64,000 bases of DNA from Lasioglossum baleicum. Its lineage: Eukaryota > Arthropoda > Insecta > Hymenoptera > Halictidae. Position 1 is the first letter of the stretch; each line of letters begins with the position of its first letter. Under the pieces are notes generated by a model. That model worked only from the letters and a program-made list of their open reading frames with translations, had not been told where the DNA came from and did not search any database. The position numbers and the translations under genes are program-made. The stretch spans positions 1,488,001 to 1,552,000 of the forward strand of contig NC_134944.1 of the NCBI RefSeq assembly GCF_051020765.1, written 5' to 3'. Positions 35,731 to 48,050 of this stretch are shown here, in pieces.

Positions 35731-36952
35731 CAATTAACCAATCCCAATGAAATGTTCAGAACGCATGTAATTTATACGAATTCACAAAACACATATTTTC
35801 AATTCTCGTTATTGTCCCAGCTTAAAAAGTAGTAAAAATCAATTTCACTATTGTTTCTCACAATTCCGATCAAATACATTGTTTCAACATATTTATTAGA
35901 CGTCATTAACGAAACTTATCCTTCTAGATTACAGAGAAATTGAAGACGTTTGGTTCATTCATGATAAAGTGATTCTAATTTAAGTTTGAGTGATAAATAT
36001 GTAACAATGACGCATATAAATAAATAAACACAGAAATCCATCGCATTCGATTCAGAACCAACACGGTAAAATAAGCTGCGGAACGTTTTACAGTCCAACA
36101 CAGTGATTTACCGTCTACTTTATTTTTCGTTGGCTCTGGAGGTTCTTCCCGCATTGTTCTTTCTCCTCTGAAACTAATGGTGGAGGGTTGAAACCTAAAT
36201 GCAGGGGCGAAAATAGACGAATACGGCGCGTCACTTGATCGAGGCGGAAAGATAAGTTGAAATTACGGTCTTTAGTCCGTTAAAGAATTCCGCAGGAGCG
36301 TGTAGAGATAGCGAAAATGTTTACCGTTGCCGTCAGAGGGAATTAACGTTAAACCGAAGTAGCAAATCGGTGTTGTCAAAACAGAAACACGTGCAACGTG
36401 TAAGCGAATACAGGGGAAACGATCTCTGCGAATAGCTAAATGATTGAAAAGATTCAACCAAAATGTGTGAAGCTTGAAGCTCTCAAGTTAGAACTTTCAA
36501 TCTGTAGGGGTATATGTATATGTATAATCGTAGAACGACATATAGTACCCAAATACGAATAATAGAAATTTCTCCATTATTTCAAACAAATATTAAGCAA
36601 ATATTTGTCCGAAGTCACTGGAATGGAAACGCGTGGGCTGGAAAATGTCAGTCTACCTGATTTAAATTCTTCGGGACCTTCAATGGCACGTAACTTTATA
36701 GTTCGGGAAACTTTGCGAGTTATCAAGACATTATGCTAAACTACGTGTTTTAAAGTTAAAATACCAATACTTTACTAGAGGTGTCAAACATGTTCAGAAG
36801 TTTCGATGCGGGTATTACATTTACCATAACATATCGATCGTTTAAGGTCTGAATCTGTTCAAAACTTTCGATAAAATAATCCACCCTGCTTCTTTATTGA
36901 TTTATTTTTTCCGATAACTAACCCAGTCGGTATATAGGAGACTCATAAATAG
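35731..36952. other. No gene seen
   Basis: Unique-looking AT-rich sequence; no recognised protein, RNA gene or repeat. Confidence 0.45.
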
Positions 36953-37160
36953 ACTACGGATCTTCATGCTAAATAAAAATTGCTGTAGAAGAATGTAGAA
37001 AGTGGAGTGTGAATAAAAAATATGTTTTTCCTCTTCTAATGTATAATTTGAAGAAGAAGTCTATTGTCCTTGCAATTTCGTATATGATCAATCCATTTTC
37101 GGCATAAATGCATAAAATCCGCAGTCCAGTCATAAATATACATCAAATCCGCAGTCCAGT
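36953..37160. mobile_element. TAGACTGCGGAT-family MITE
   Basis: Left end TAGACTACGGATCTTCATGC; right end (minus strand) GGACTGCGGATTTTATGCAT, with that right end duplicated about 35 bp further on (to 37160). Confidence 0.7.
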
Positions 37161-37920
37161 CATAAATTCATAATGCATCAACTTTGAAAAATTTCGCGTC
37201 TCCCAAAATATCGAGCATTTGCTGTCAGAATCCGTCTTTCGAACGTCGCTCTAAGCTCTCTCTCGTGTTCTCGGAGACAGTTATTTCCGTAGTTGCCACG
37301 GAACGTGTACATATTTGGCCAGGATGTGTGCCGTTGCACAATAACAGAAAATTTGGTCACTGCATCGTGCGCATAAGCAACATATTCTAGTTCGGTTGAA
37401 ATGTTAGCCATCGCTGTCCTGTTTCGTACGCGCATTACGTATGTACGTGCAGAATGTATACGTCGCAAACTCGTTGTTCGGTCCATTCAAAAGTGACCCA
37501 GATAAACGTTATTGACACTCCGCGTATGAGAGTCCCAGATGTTAATATTCCAGCCTTCGTTATATTTGACTTTTCGCGAATCAAGCCGTGGATTCAACTA
37601 GCTACCACGTATAAATAATAACATTTTTATGAATCGCGACCAAACGACTTCAATTTCTCTGTAAGGATAGAAGGATTAGTTTAATAAACGATGTATAATA
37701 AATATCTTGCAAAAATGCATTGTGAAGAACAATAGTAAAAATTGACTTTTAGCTGCGACAATAACGAGAATTTCAAAGATGCGTTTTGTAAAATCGTATA
37801 AATTATATACGTTCTGAAAATTTCATTGGGATTGAAATAAAACAAAAATAAAACGATCGAAAGTGGTAAAAATTACAATTTTTCAGGATTTTCGGCATGC
37901 AACTGCCGTTTTTACCACTT
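37161..37920. other. No gene seen
   Basis: Unique-looking sequence; two overlapping open frames on opposite strands at 37178-37486 show no recognised domain. Confidence 0.4.
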
Positions 37921-37924
37921 TTCA

Positions 37925-38430
37925 TTTAATCTTGAAATTACTCTCACTTTAATCTTGAAATTTCCCTCAAATTAATCTTAAAATTTCCCTCGATCTTAAC
38001 ATGATATTTTCCTCAATTTAAACCCGAAATTTCCCTTCATTTAAACTTCAAATTTCCTTTCATTTAAACTTCAAATTTCCTTTCATTTAAACTTCAAATT
38101 TCCCTCGATTTTAACATATTTTCCTCAATTTAAATCTGAAATTTCCCTTCCTTTAAACTTGAAATTTTCCTCAATTTAAACTTGAAATTTCCTTTCATTT
38201 AAACTTGAAATTTCCCCTTAATGTAAGCTTGTAATTTCCTATTAATTTAAACTTAAAATTTCCCCTGAATTTAAACTTGAAATTTTCTCTTAACATAAAC
38301 TTGAAATTTCTCATTATTCAAAGCTTGAAATTTCTCTCGATTTAAACTTGAAACGTCCCTCAATTTAAATCTCGAAATTTCCCTCGATTTTAACTTGTAG
38401 TTTCTCCCTAAATTTAAACTTTTCACATCT
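37925..38430 (-). repeat. TTTCAAGTTTAAATTGAGGG minisatellite
   Basis: About 20 diverged units on the minus strand; three consecutive units with AAACTTCAAATTTCC are nearly identical. Confidence 0.85.
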
Positions 38431-39550
38431 TTTCTTTTTTAGCTGGGCGAATAACGAAAATTTCCATGTGTCCTTGTTACAATGCGCAAATGCGACGTGT
38501 AAAAATAAAGTTTTGTTCATTTTGAATTTGTAATACATTTTTCAAAAGCATGTTTTGTTTACTAGAGTGCGGCCCGCTGTAACGTTACGCATCATCAAAT
38601 TGGCCCGTGAAACCATTCGTTTTGGCCAGGCCTGGTCTAGACATGCAACCATCGTGTACAACTGCCGATACTCGAGTAATTCAATGCTCCGCTATACAGA
38701 GCATAACGAGGAACGTTATGGCCAACTAATTTTCCAAAACTACCATTGAAAGTTTCGATAAAACAATCGCGAACAATGGTTCGCGCACGAAACGCGAGCA
38801 ACCAAACGACTTTCATCTTTTATAGATTCCCGAAATAATTTAATGACCCACTTAAAACTCTTTTCTTTGGCGCACTTGCAATAATTCACCTTCTTTCAAG
38901 GGAAACTTATCGTAACGGGGTTAACGCATTCTCGTGTTTTGTTGAGGCACTACTTTACTGCTGGATTAACCATTTTTTCTATCGAAGCATTAATTTGTAT
39001 AATTGTAAACGAATTTAAAAATACCGTCGTATTATTTTTAACCAATGGGAATATATTAAGAGCGAAAATAAATTTCTACGTCGCTCTGATTTACTGCAAT
39101 TCAGGGGGAAAATTTTTATTTTGCATAAAGATCCGCTGTTTTTTCTAGATATAAAATCAGCCTGAAATAAATAGGCGATACCGTATGTTATTTGTGTTAT
39201 TTTTCACAAAATCACCGAATAACGAGTCATTTTAATGAACAGTTTTTATCGAATATCTGTGTATATTATGCACGCGAATAATTCCGAGAAGAAACACTCG
39301 CCGGAACGGTACGCGTGTAATGGAAGAGTACCGTGCAGCGAATTTAATTAGCGATTGATGAAACGAAACATTTCCGGTTGATATTTACGATGTTCCGTTT
39401 CTCGTTTTTATCTTTCTTTGGAAAAACGAGCACACGCGAACCAAATCGATTCGGTGCCCGGGCTTCGGATAACTAAATCAACGACCACTCATTCATGAGA
39501 GAGTTATATCAGGTCGTCGATAAAAGTTCTCGAATGTTTCGTCATATGTA
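38431..39550. other. No gene seen
   Basis: AT-rich unique-looking sequence; a MITE end (AAAGATCCGCTGTT) near 39126. No recognised protein. Confidence 0.4.
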
Positions 39551-39554
39551 TATA

Positions 39555-40620
39555 TACATTAGAGTGGCTCTTATTTTCGACTTTCGAATTTCTATTATGG
39601 CAACCTCCCAGAGTTGTTACAAATACAATTCGAAAAGAATCTGTGCAAAGTTTCAGCGGCCACAGATAACGGGAAAACGTTAAATGATTAATTGAATGCA
39701 TGATAAAATGGTTTTTCTCGAATATCTTCTATACTATTCACCGCGTCGAAAAGTATGTTAAACGAAACCTGTAGATCTGGACAGGCTGCGTCTTTTACGT
39801 TTTATTACTTTTTCTCGTAGAACAAACGGTTTTCGAGAAAATTTAGAAGAATATGAACGACGTGTCCCTTGCACAATGGACAAATCATCGTTGACGGTTT
39901 TCTCGAATATCTTCTAAACTATTCACCGCGTCGAAAACTATGTTAAACGAAACCTGTAGATCTGGACAGGCTGCGTCTTTTACGTCCTATTACTTTTTCT
40001 CGTAGAACAATCGGTTTTCGAGAAAATTGAGAAAAATATGAACGCCGTGTCCCTTGCACAATGAACAAATCGTTGTTGACGTTTTTCTCGAATATCTTCT
40101 ATACCATTTCACCGCGTCGAAAAATATGCGAAACGAAACCTGTAGAGCTGGACAGGCTGCGTCTTTTATGTTGTATTACTTCTTCTCGTAGAACAAACGG
40201 TTTTCGAGAAAATTGTCAAAAACGTCAGCGATGCGTAACTTATCTCGCCCGGCCGAGCCGCAAGTGATACGTGGCTGACGTTTTTCTCAATTTTCTCGAA
40301 AACCGTTTGCTTTACGAAAAAAATTAATACGGCATAAAAGACGCAGCCTGTCTAGATCTACAGGTTTCGTCTAACATATTTTTTGATACAATCAATAATT
40401 TAGGAGATATTCGAGAAAAACGATTTTACTCGCGTTGAATTATTTTACCGTCTCATTCATTTGGTCTTACGTTTTTCTCAATTTTCTCGAAAACCATTCG
40501 TTCCACGAAAAAGAGTAATAGGACATAAAAGACGCACCCCGTCCAGATCTACATTTTTTGTTAAACAGATTTTTGGACGCGGTAAATAGTTTAGATGATA
40601 TTCGAGAGAAACTATTTCAT
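39555..40620. repeat. 160-bp repeat cluster 4 (F,F,F,R,R)
   Basis: Forward copies at about 39710-39860, 39897-40050 and 40082-40230; reverse copies at about 40277-40427 and 40471-40612. The F-to-R turn at 40230-40276 contains GGCCGAGCCGCAAGTGATAC and matches the turn at 57590-57640. The left flank with AGTGGCTCTTATTTTCGACT (39563) recurs inverted at 56960. Confidence 0.85.
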
Positions 40621-41396
40621 GAGCAATTTTTCTATGTACGTAGAAATAGTGTACAGCAAAACCAGAGGCAAAGGTTGTTCGTGTAACGAGCGTGTTTTAT
40701 TATTTAATCCCCTTAAACTCTTCCGGATTATGACACTTACGCTTTTCCGTCCACCCTCTACGCTAATTAGCATCCATCCTGGTTTCACCTGCTACAAGAC
40801 CTGCCTTAGAATCCGTGTGTTACATCTTTCCGCCAAGTTCCGTGCGTTTTTAGCATTTTCAATTCAGTTTTTCTGGACCCGGGTAATTTGCACAAGTGTC
40901 ATCAAGCTGTCATGTCGGCGCTCGTGTGTTTCATTCTTCTCCTCTCTCTGCTTTCTTCTCCCAAATCATTTACCGATTCAATTTTCCTGGTAGAAAAGGA
41001 TGTTGCAACGAAGAAAACTTTTCAATAATTTTTCTATCATCGACACATTAAATTAAGGATCGATTCGATATATCGTTTTTCTATTCGACATTTCGTAGAA
41101 CGACTTTTAAATTTCGAACACAGCGCGTATTTTTCCAACTCTGTTTTCTTAGTTTTATTCGGGAAATATACAGATAAAGTTTAGGATGGAAATTCATGGG
41201 ATATATATCGTGAAAAATTTCATTCTTTCGCAGTACGTGTTCCATTTTTGAGAGAATCGATTTTCAGCAACGGCCAAGTCCTCCGGCAACTGAATAAAAT
41301 ACGACTTTTTCTCTGTTTCGTTGTTATTTCTCCTAGCATTAATGTTTGCGAACGTGGATAGTGTTCACCCAGTTATATCCGTAATTGAAAAGAATT
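40621..41396. other. No gene seen
   Basis: Unique-looking sequence with one 132-residue open frame (40595-40993) that starts inside the repeat cluster and shows no recognised domain. Confidence 0.4.
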
Positions 41397-42106
41397 TCAT
41401 TCCGTATCAAAAGTATCCGGACACTTCCGTTTCCTCTACGAAACGTAATTTAAGTTAGTAGGAACAATATGTGGGAGAATTTTGTCGCTTGAATTTCATT
41501 TTCTATTAGAATTTCTCTTAATTCTTTTTACAATTAATTAACTTCCCGATTTTATAGGGAAGTTATTGTAATGACCCCAAAAATCGAAAATCGATTTTTT
41601 AGCAGATCTTCACGGTTCATGGTCATTGCAGTCATTTTAGACTATTTTCAGCAAAATGTTCGTATGTGTGTGCGTGTGTGTGTGTGCGTATGTCCGTTTG
41701 TATGTTATCAAATTTTTCGTTAACGTTCTCAGAAAAAGTAACAACGCGATCAGGATGATGAATGATGCAATCGATGTGCCCGCTGTAAATTAGAGCTGAT
41801 TAGATTTTGGTGCATTTTGGTCATGTAGTTTTTTAGTTTTTTTGGTTTTTTTTCGAAAGAAGTTCATTCAACAATGCAATTTATACGAGAGAACGGAAAG
41901 TTTCCACCGAAGAAACAAACGTAATTACACAAAAATTCCGCATACAATAATCGAAAATTATCCCAATGCAAGAGTGAGTTAATCATCTCTACTCCCGAGA
42001 ATACATTTTCAAAGAATATCGATGAAAGTACAAAAAAAAATTTATGTTACAATCTTTAAAAAAACAATCAGTTCAAAACGAATTATTAACTGAGATTAAA
42101 TTGAAA

Positions 42107-43181
42107 ATTAATATAAACTATATGATAATTATTAATAACATTGATGTTAAAAACGGATTGGTTAATGGAGCACACAAGCGGAATATTAAAATTTATTACT
42201 TTTCAAGAAAATACTAAAATTCCGTCTATATTGTGGTTAGATGTTCAATTGGCCAGAGTAGGAGTGAAAGTAAGAACCCCTTATCGCAGGGGTCGGCAAC
42301 CTTTTGAGTCGGATGAGTCAAAAATTACAATTTACAAAATTTCAAAGTTTTTAAAGAGACACAAAATTTTTTCTTGCCAACAATAAATAGTACTCGCATA
42401 AATAATTTATTCATATTTATTCATAAGAAAAAATATCTGTTTATTCAAATATAAGTAGTGTTTTTCACAACAAATTAGATAATATATATGTATATTGTAT
42501 GTATGTACATACACAACTTTGAGAAGATAATTCGCTTCTAACTCTTTTACTTGAAACAACAAACTATACGTCTCAGCCAAAGCACTGGTGAAGACGCCAA
42601 ATTGTCTTGCGTCGAAAGCGAATTAAAACCTACATAGAAACATGCGACGACGGCGTCATTCGAGAGCTTCCGACGGACTGACGACAGTGACGACGCGTGT
42701 TACGGGGGAGGGGTGCGGTGAAAAGCGAGTACAAGTGGCTGAGAGATAGAATCGGTGCCTAATCCTCGTTAATCAGTTCAGAACGATGTTTAAATGTTTT
42801 TTTTTTATAAAATAAATAATATTTGCGTATGGAACTAAAGAGCCGCAGCTTCACATCCAAAGAGCCGCATGTGGCTCGCGAGCCGCAGGTTGCCGACCCC
42901 TGCCTTATCGTGATTATATGAAAAATGCAAATATTGATCAAAATTTAACACCAATAATAAAAATGTCGAATCAAGTAAATATGTCGAGTGAGGAAAAATA
43001 TCAAATCACACGTAGTCAATTTCCAGTGGTTCCAGCTGAAGCGATTACGATTCATAAAAGTCAGGGACAAACATACGAGAAAGTATGTTTGGATTTTAAA
43101 AAATCAGAAAGGCGAACTTTACAAATGTTGTATGTAGCACTGTGCAGAGTTTCAAAATTGAACGCGGTTTATATATTTTGA
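42107..43181 (+). pseudogene. Helitron PIF1-like helicase remnant, interrupted
   Basis: Corresponds to the helicase C-terminal fragment in copy 1 but is broken in several ways. A 2-base loss near 42174 shifts the frame after NGLVNG. The hAT MITE at 42287-42902 splits the coding region inside the VGVKVRT...Y stretch, and a small deletion near 43163 ends the frame early after AVYIF. The segment after the insertion (about 42918-43181) keeps the intact KSQGQT motif lost in copy 1, but motif VI reads YVALCRV where copy 1 has YVALSRV. Walker motifs and the Rep domain are absent. It is non-functional by any reading. Confidence 0.85.
42287..42902. mobile_element. hAT-type MITE nested in Helentron
   Basis: Perfect 15-bp terminal inverted repeats CAGGGGTCGGCAACC (42287-42301) and GGTTGCCGACCCCTG (42888-42902) lie between perfect 8-bp target duplications CCTTATCG (42279-42286 and 42903-42910). 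The CAGGGGTCGGCAA end is typical of hAT elements. The 616-bp interior has no transposase. Helentron copy 1 provides the empty site: its sequence runs through the position (near 24200) with no insertion. Confidence 0.92.
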
Positions 43182-43477
43182 GACAATTTAAATTAACAGT
43201 ATCGAAGAAAACCAAGATCAATACTGCAAACTCGGATAATGATGAGTTGTATCGTTTGCGAAAAACTAATTGAGACAATTTATTTTGCAACATTAGTATG
43301 CTATAACAAGGAACCAAGCGAGCAACGAGCCTACGATGTTCGTTTAATGCGACGCCATATAGCAAACATTTTGTTAAGTAGGAAACTATTGAATTTCCCT
43401 GAAAACGTATAATCTTCTTAAAATGTACACTTAATAATGATAATAATATACTACAACTAACTAATCGGGAAGTTCTT

Positions 43478-43502
43478 TGTGTGACTCTTGGAGAGTCACA
43501 CA
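43478..43502. other. Perfect 10-bp hairpin near Helentron 3' end
   Basis: TGTGTGACTC (43478-43487), 5-base loop, GAGTCACACA (43493-43502). It lies right after the subterminal repeat, where copy 1 has unrelated AT-rich sequence. Confidence 0.8.
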
Positions 43503-43800
43503 CCAAATAACATCCGTACCATTAACCCTCTCGCGAGCAACAACACCCCTCTAGTTTAAACTTGAAATTCCCCTGAATTTCAATTAACTTTCTATAGAGG
43601 AATTATATTGAAATAAATTTATTATAACAGAATTCCTCTTAATTTTCTTTTTATAATTAATGAGGGAAAAAAACGTGGTTCTCCGCTTAATTCCCAAAAA
43701 TTAATTTATGATTTTAGTTACTGTTTTAGATGCTTCAGCACTTTTATGCGTTGCTGTTACACATTTCGCAAGTGTCCAGATACTTTTCAACGTTAGTGTA

Positions 43801-44149
43801 TATACTAGATTCATCATATTGTCAATTTCTTTGTCTATTGCTTTTTGGATAATATCGTTATCTCAGCATCTTCGTAAATCGGTCAGCTGGAAGGTAGATA
43901 ATTCTTCAACGTCTGGGATCTTGTGTGTTTGCGCATGCGATACGGCTAGACAGCTAACGACCTATTATTTATGAGCGGCTTTACCAGAGGAACATTAACG
44001 TTTTTTCGTAAAATAGGGGAAACGCTCGTAAATATCGATCGAACGGGAAGGTAAAGATTTAATCGTAAAGTCTATAGCCCGATAAGCATGGGTAAAATCG
44101 GCCGCAGCCACTGGTTTTACGGTTTATTGAAATAATGCACCTTTTTTAT
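43801..44149. other. No gene seen
   Basis: Unique-looking ~350 bp; no recognised feature. Confidence 0.4.
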
Positions 44150-44440
44150 TTAGAACCCGCTGTCTACTTATCAGGAAATTAAGTCTCTTCTTGACCAATA
44201 ATTGCTCTTTAAACACTTGCAATTTCCACAATTTAAAGTTGAAATTTCCCACATTCCAACTGGAAATTTCCCATATTTTAAAGGTGAAATTTCCCTCAAT
44301 TTAAAGTTGAAATCTCCTTCAATTTAAACTTGAAATTTCCCACAATTTAAAGTTGACGTTTCTCTCAATTTAAACTTGATATTTCTCTGAATCCAAAACT
44401 TGAAATTTCCCTCAATTCAATCTTGAAATTTCCCTCCTCT
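44150..44440 (-). repeat. Minisatellite with conserved flank
   Basis: Flank CCGCTGTCTACTTATCAGGA (44158) and GTCTCTTCTTGACCAATAAT (44183), then about ten minus-strand units to 44440, ending beside a MITE end TAGACTCCGGATGTTCGTGC (44442). Confidence 0.8.
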
Positions 44441-44461
44441 GTAGACTCCGGATGTTCGTGC

Positions 44462-45230
44462 AATTTTTAATATTTATAGTTATAATCTTCAAGAAAGCGG
44501 AATCAAATAGATTATTATTGTTAGTGCCAACGACCTTCGCAGATAGAAAGTTAATTAAAATCTCACCAAATTCGATTGAATTTTGTGTTCTAATATTTTT
44601 CGAAAATGTGTATACGCCATAATAATCGTAAACAATCAATTGAAATAATCAATTATTCGCGACGATTAGCGTTGTTGAGAGTCGCTTCACGAAAAACCCG
44701 ATATGCTCTTCAACAAGTAATATAATCTATTACGCTTTTACAGTGTTAATGTTCAAAGCGTAGAAGCTATTAATAATTTCATAAATTATAGTGAAAAATG
44801 TTCTTCAGTTTTTGTAAACGAGAGTGACGGCAATGAGTACCTAAATCGTGTAACATCGTGCGTCCGAAACTTTTAATTGTGACCGACTCCCGCACTATTT
44901 ATCGTTCGTAACTTTTAATCGCACCGTCCACTTTCTCATTTCATTTTCCTACGATTATAAATGAATCAGGGCGTGCAATTAGTCGTCGTTGGCCATCGCG
45001 CCACAAATTCACGGATGATTAACAAACACGTAGTTCAACGGCGAATTAATCATTCAGATAAGTGTAGTAAAGTGAGTATTGCTTTTGACGGGGTAATTGT
45101 AGGATTAATTCAATTACTGTTGTTGAAACATTACCGCATAAATTGCTGTTATTTAATTAGCCTGATAGAATTCCGCGGTGGACTCTAAATGACCAGAAAC
45201 GTTTTCAACGGCCTCCTTCGATCCTTATCT
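44462..45230. other. No gene seen
   Basis: AT-rich unique-looking sequence with no recognised protein or repeat. Confidence 0.45.
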
Positions 45231-45234
45231 GGCA

Positions 45235-45790
45235 AATTTCCCTGAATTCGAAACTTCAAATTTTCCTTAATTTAATCTTCACATTTTCCTGAATTCAAAA
45301 CTTGAAATTTTTCTCAATACAAAACTTTAAATTTCCCTCAATTTAAAGGTGAAATTTGCCTCAATTTAAATTTGAAATATCCCTTAATTAATAACTTGAA
45401 ATTTCCCTTAATTCAAAACTTCAAATTTTCCTTAATTTAATCTTCACATTTTCCTGAATTCAAAACTTGAAATTTTTCTCAATACAAAACTTTAAATTTC
45501 CCTCAATTTAAAGGTGAAATTTGCCTCAATTTAAATTTGAAATATCCCTTAATTAATAACTTGAAATTTCCCTTAATTCAAAACATGAAATTTCCCTCAT
45601 TTCAAAGTTGCAATTCCTCTCAATTTGAACTTGAAATTTCCCTCAATTCAAAACTTGAAATTTCCCTTTTAAAGTTGAAATTTTCCTAAGTTCAAAACTT
45701 GAAATTTCCCAGAATTTAAGACTTGATATTTCTCTCAACTTAAACTTAAAATTTCCCTGAATTTCAAATTGAAATTTCCTTCAATTTACT
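45235..45790 (-). repeat. Minisatellite with ~175-bp direct duplication
   Basis: About 24 minus-strand units. A ~175-bp block (about 45245-45415) is repeated almost exactly at about 45417-45590, seen from TCAAATTTTCCTTAATTTAA at both places. Confidence 0.85.
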
Positions 45791-46325
45791 ACAGCATAAT
45801 TAATTTTCAACAAAACCCTAAATTTTACTCGAAAAAGTGTCGGTTTTCGCGTGGAATCGCCCATACTAGAAAAATAATCATTCCAGATATATATTCGGAA
45901 TGATTTCGATTCGCTCAATATTGCAATCACGACAATGCTACTTGCAGTAGTATTCAAACTGAAAACGTTTCGATATCCCATTACCTAATAGGATTCTATC
46001 GATCTCTGAGAAGCTATTACAAACAACGAGCTACGATCCAGTCCAAGGGGCTGATCTTCAGCGTTCGATGACCGAAGCTCTTCGACGAGGACAGTTAGAT
46101 AAAAGAGTTAAGAAGAATTTTTCAGATGAAGTTGGTCCTCGCAGGGAAGCAGGGGGATCTTTTTCTGAAACTCACAAGTAGTAAGTCCGCGATCATCGTA
46201 GCTGAGAGGTAGTAAAAGAAAATGGTGGAAGATAGAACAGAAGAGTCGAACAAGTGGATCCTTAAGAACAACGCTTAAAATCGTAGGAGGAAAGGTTCTG
46301 CCTCGCGAAAAATGTCGCGTCTATT
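45791..46325. other. No gene seen
   Basis: Unique-looking sequence with no recognised feature. Confidence 0.4.
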
Positions 46326-46329
46326 TATT

Positions 46330-46830
46330 GTTGTAACTTTTACATTTCTCAACATATCCCTCGATTTAAACTTGAAATTTCCCTCAATTTATTCTTGCAT
46401 TTTCCTCAATTTAGATCTCACGTTTTATCTACATATAAAAATTAACTTGAAAATTATTTTAACCTTGAAATTTCCCTCTGTTTATTCTTAAAATTTCATT
46501 CAATATAGATTCGTAAATATATCAGTATCTAATCTATTCTATTTTAATTTTTAAAAATTATTTTCAACTTGAAATTTCCCTCAAATTAAACTTGAAAAAA
46601 AATTTTCCTCAATTTAAACTTGAAGATCGATCATTCTTGGACTTGCGTTTTTTCTTGTCTTCGAACTTCTCTAAAAGATAACGTGCGACCTATAGCAATT
46701 TATATTTATGCTAAAACTTAGTCTGTACGTGTAAGAACCTATTCGCGGAGATTTCATTCATTTTCGAGCAAGTTTGAAAAATTCACTTTTGCCCACGTTT
46801 TCGCGATTCTGAACCACTTGTGAAATGCTT
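46330..46830 (-). repeat. Composite repeat with minisatellite
   Basis: Flank TATTTATTGTTGTAACTTTT (46324), minisatellite (about 46360-46630, including ATATATCAGTATCTAATCTA), then ACTTAGTCTGTACGTGTAAG (46716) and a CCCACGTTTTCGCGATTCTG block (46791). These are the same parts as 7000-8310. Confidence 0.7.
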
Positions 46831-47235
46831 CTCCTTGCTCTACCGTATAATTTCAATGCTATTATATTTATGCTCGCGGCGAAGGTGCAACCCGGCCCGA
46901 AGAACTTTGCGAACTCTACTCGAAAGTGACGGCGGGATATTAACCATAAACGTAACTCCGGTCGATTCGTATTCGCTAGCTCGTTTCGAAGGTAATTAGA
47001 ACGCTCGTGCAATCTCGTGTTCTGTGTCGATTAACGTTTCACGGTCGATTCCGAAACTCTATTCGAGAAAATCTACGTCGGAATGTGTTTACTTCCAGAA
47101 ATTATAGTCTTACTTCGCAAGATTCATGATTAGACTGCGGATGATCTTTATGCACTTATGCACTGTATTAGAAAAATGAACATATGCAACACAAAACTGT
47201 GAAAATATCTGACGACTTTAAAAAAGACGATTATA
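46831..47235. other. No gene seen; one MITE terminus
   Basis: Unique-looking sequence containing the terminus TAGACTGCGGATGATCTTTA at about 47133. Confidence 0.4.
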
Positions 47236-47351
47236 CAGGGTGACAAAATAAACGGAGTTAAACATTTCTTATTATAATTCTGTGAAATCGACGAATTTTG
47301 AAAAACCAAATGATAACAACCATAACATGGACCTTTAGTATTCATATATTT

Positions 47352-47610
47352 AAGAAGTTTCGAAGTGGCCACCCTTTGAGCCGATTCAGAGGCTGAAACG
47401 TGTTTTGAAATTTTCGGCTATGGGCCGCAGCTCTTCCGGCGTCATTCGGTCCCACACCCGGCGCAGAGATTTTTTCAGCGACTCGAAACTTTTATGGGGC
47501 TGAGCACAGGCCCTGGCCTCGAAAATCGACTAAACGCTGGAGTTCATAGAGTTGAGATCCGGTGAGTACGGCGGCTATTCCGCAGATGTGATGAAACCTG
47601 GAAAATGGGA
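47352..47610 (-). pseudogene. Second, inverted copy of the transposase C-terminus
   Basis: On the minus strand this arm encodes the same end region as 47791-48050 (WPPYSPDLNS..., RPIAENFKTR), with substitutions and stops. It differs from the other arm at many sites, so the arms are not freshly copied from each other. Confidence 0.8.
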
Positions 47611-47639
47611 TTTGCTACGGTTTTCGTGGATCAAGGGGT

Positions 47640-48050
47640 CGAAAATCAACCAAGAAGTGTATCGACGGGACATTCTCGAAGCCGTGGTACTTCTGTGGGG
47701 CCCAACAGCATCTCGGCGATCCGGAATGGACGTTACTGCAGGATTCCGCGCCGGCCCACAGGGCGAAAACGACTCGGGAGTGGTGCAAAGCCCATTTTCC
47801 AGGTTTCATCACATCTGTGGAATGGCCGCCGTACTCACCGAATCTCAACCCGATGGACTACAGCGTGTGGTCGATTTTGGAGGCCGGGGCCTGTGCTCGG
47901 CCCCATAAAAATTTGGAGTCATTGAAAAAATCTCTGTACCAGGAGTGGGACCGAATGACACCAGAAGAGCTGCGGCCCATTGCCGAAAATTTCAAGACAC
48001 GTTTGAGCCTCTGTATCGGCGCAAAGGGTGGCCATTTCGAAACTTCTTAA
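47640..48050 (+). pseudogene. Mariner-type transposase C-terminal fragment
   Basis: Encodes the end of a DDE transposase that cuts and pastes at TA sites. GSKINQEVYRRDILEAVV (from about 47638) and the downstream part lie in different frames, joined by a frameshift near 47700-47715. Then comes EWTLLQDSAPAHRAK with the second catalytic Asp, and WPPYSPNLNPMDYSVWSILE with the third catalytic position as Asp. There are 37 residues between these two Asp, the spacing of DD37D (maT-type) mariners. The N-terminal DNA-binding half and the first catalytic Asp are missing. The frame ends at a stop after KGGHFETS. Non-functional remnant; the superfamily is confident, the maT label is an inference from spacing. 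Confidence 0.85.

Larger units (their letters stand above)
41538..43554 (+). mobile_element. Helentron-type Helitron, copy 2
   Basis: Has the same 5' subterminal repeat as copy 1 (AACTTCCCGATT, 41540-41551), its complement at 43463-43474 and a CTAG 3' end (43551-43554). It keeps ~120 bp of interior (about 41938-42090) that copy 1 lost. The paired GC-rich hairpins of copy 1 are reduced to CTCGCGAG. A perfect 10-bp hairpin, TGTGTGACTC-TTGGA-GAGTCACACA, lies at 43478-43502 instead. It is split by a hAT MITE at 42287-42902. Confidence 0.8.
41397..43798. mobile_element. Tc1-type MITE split by a Helentron
   Basis: The left terminus is eroded (CGTATCAAAAGTATCCGGAC, from about 41403) and the right ends in GCAAGTGTCCAGATACTTTT...GTTAGTG (43798) followed by TA. 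Both match the element at 20808-21543, including GTTGCTGTTACACATTTCGC inside the right end. The interior is interrupted at about 41538-43554 by Helentron copy 2. Confidence 0.75.

Noticed and set aside
40595..40993. 132-residue open frame
   Set aside because: Begins in a 160-bp repeat copy and shows no recognisable domain or start context.
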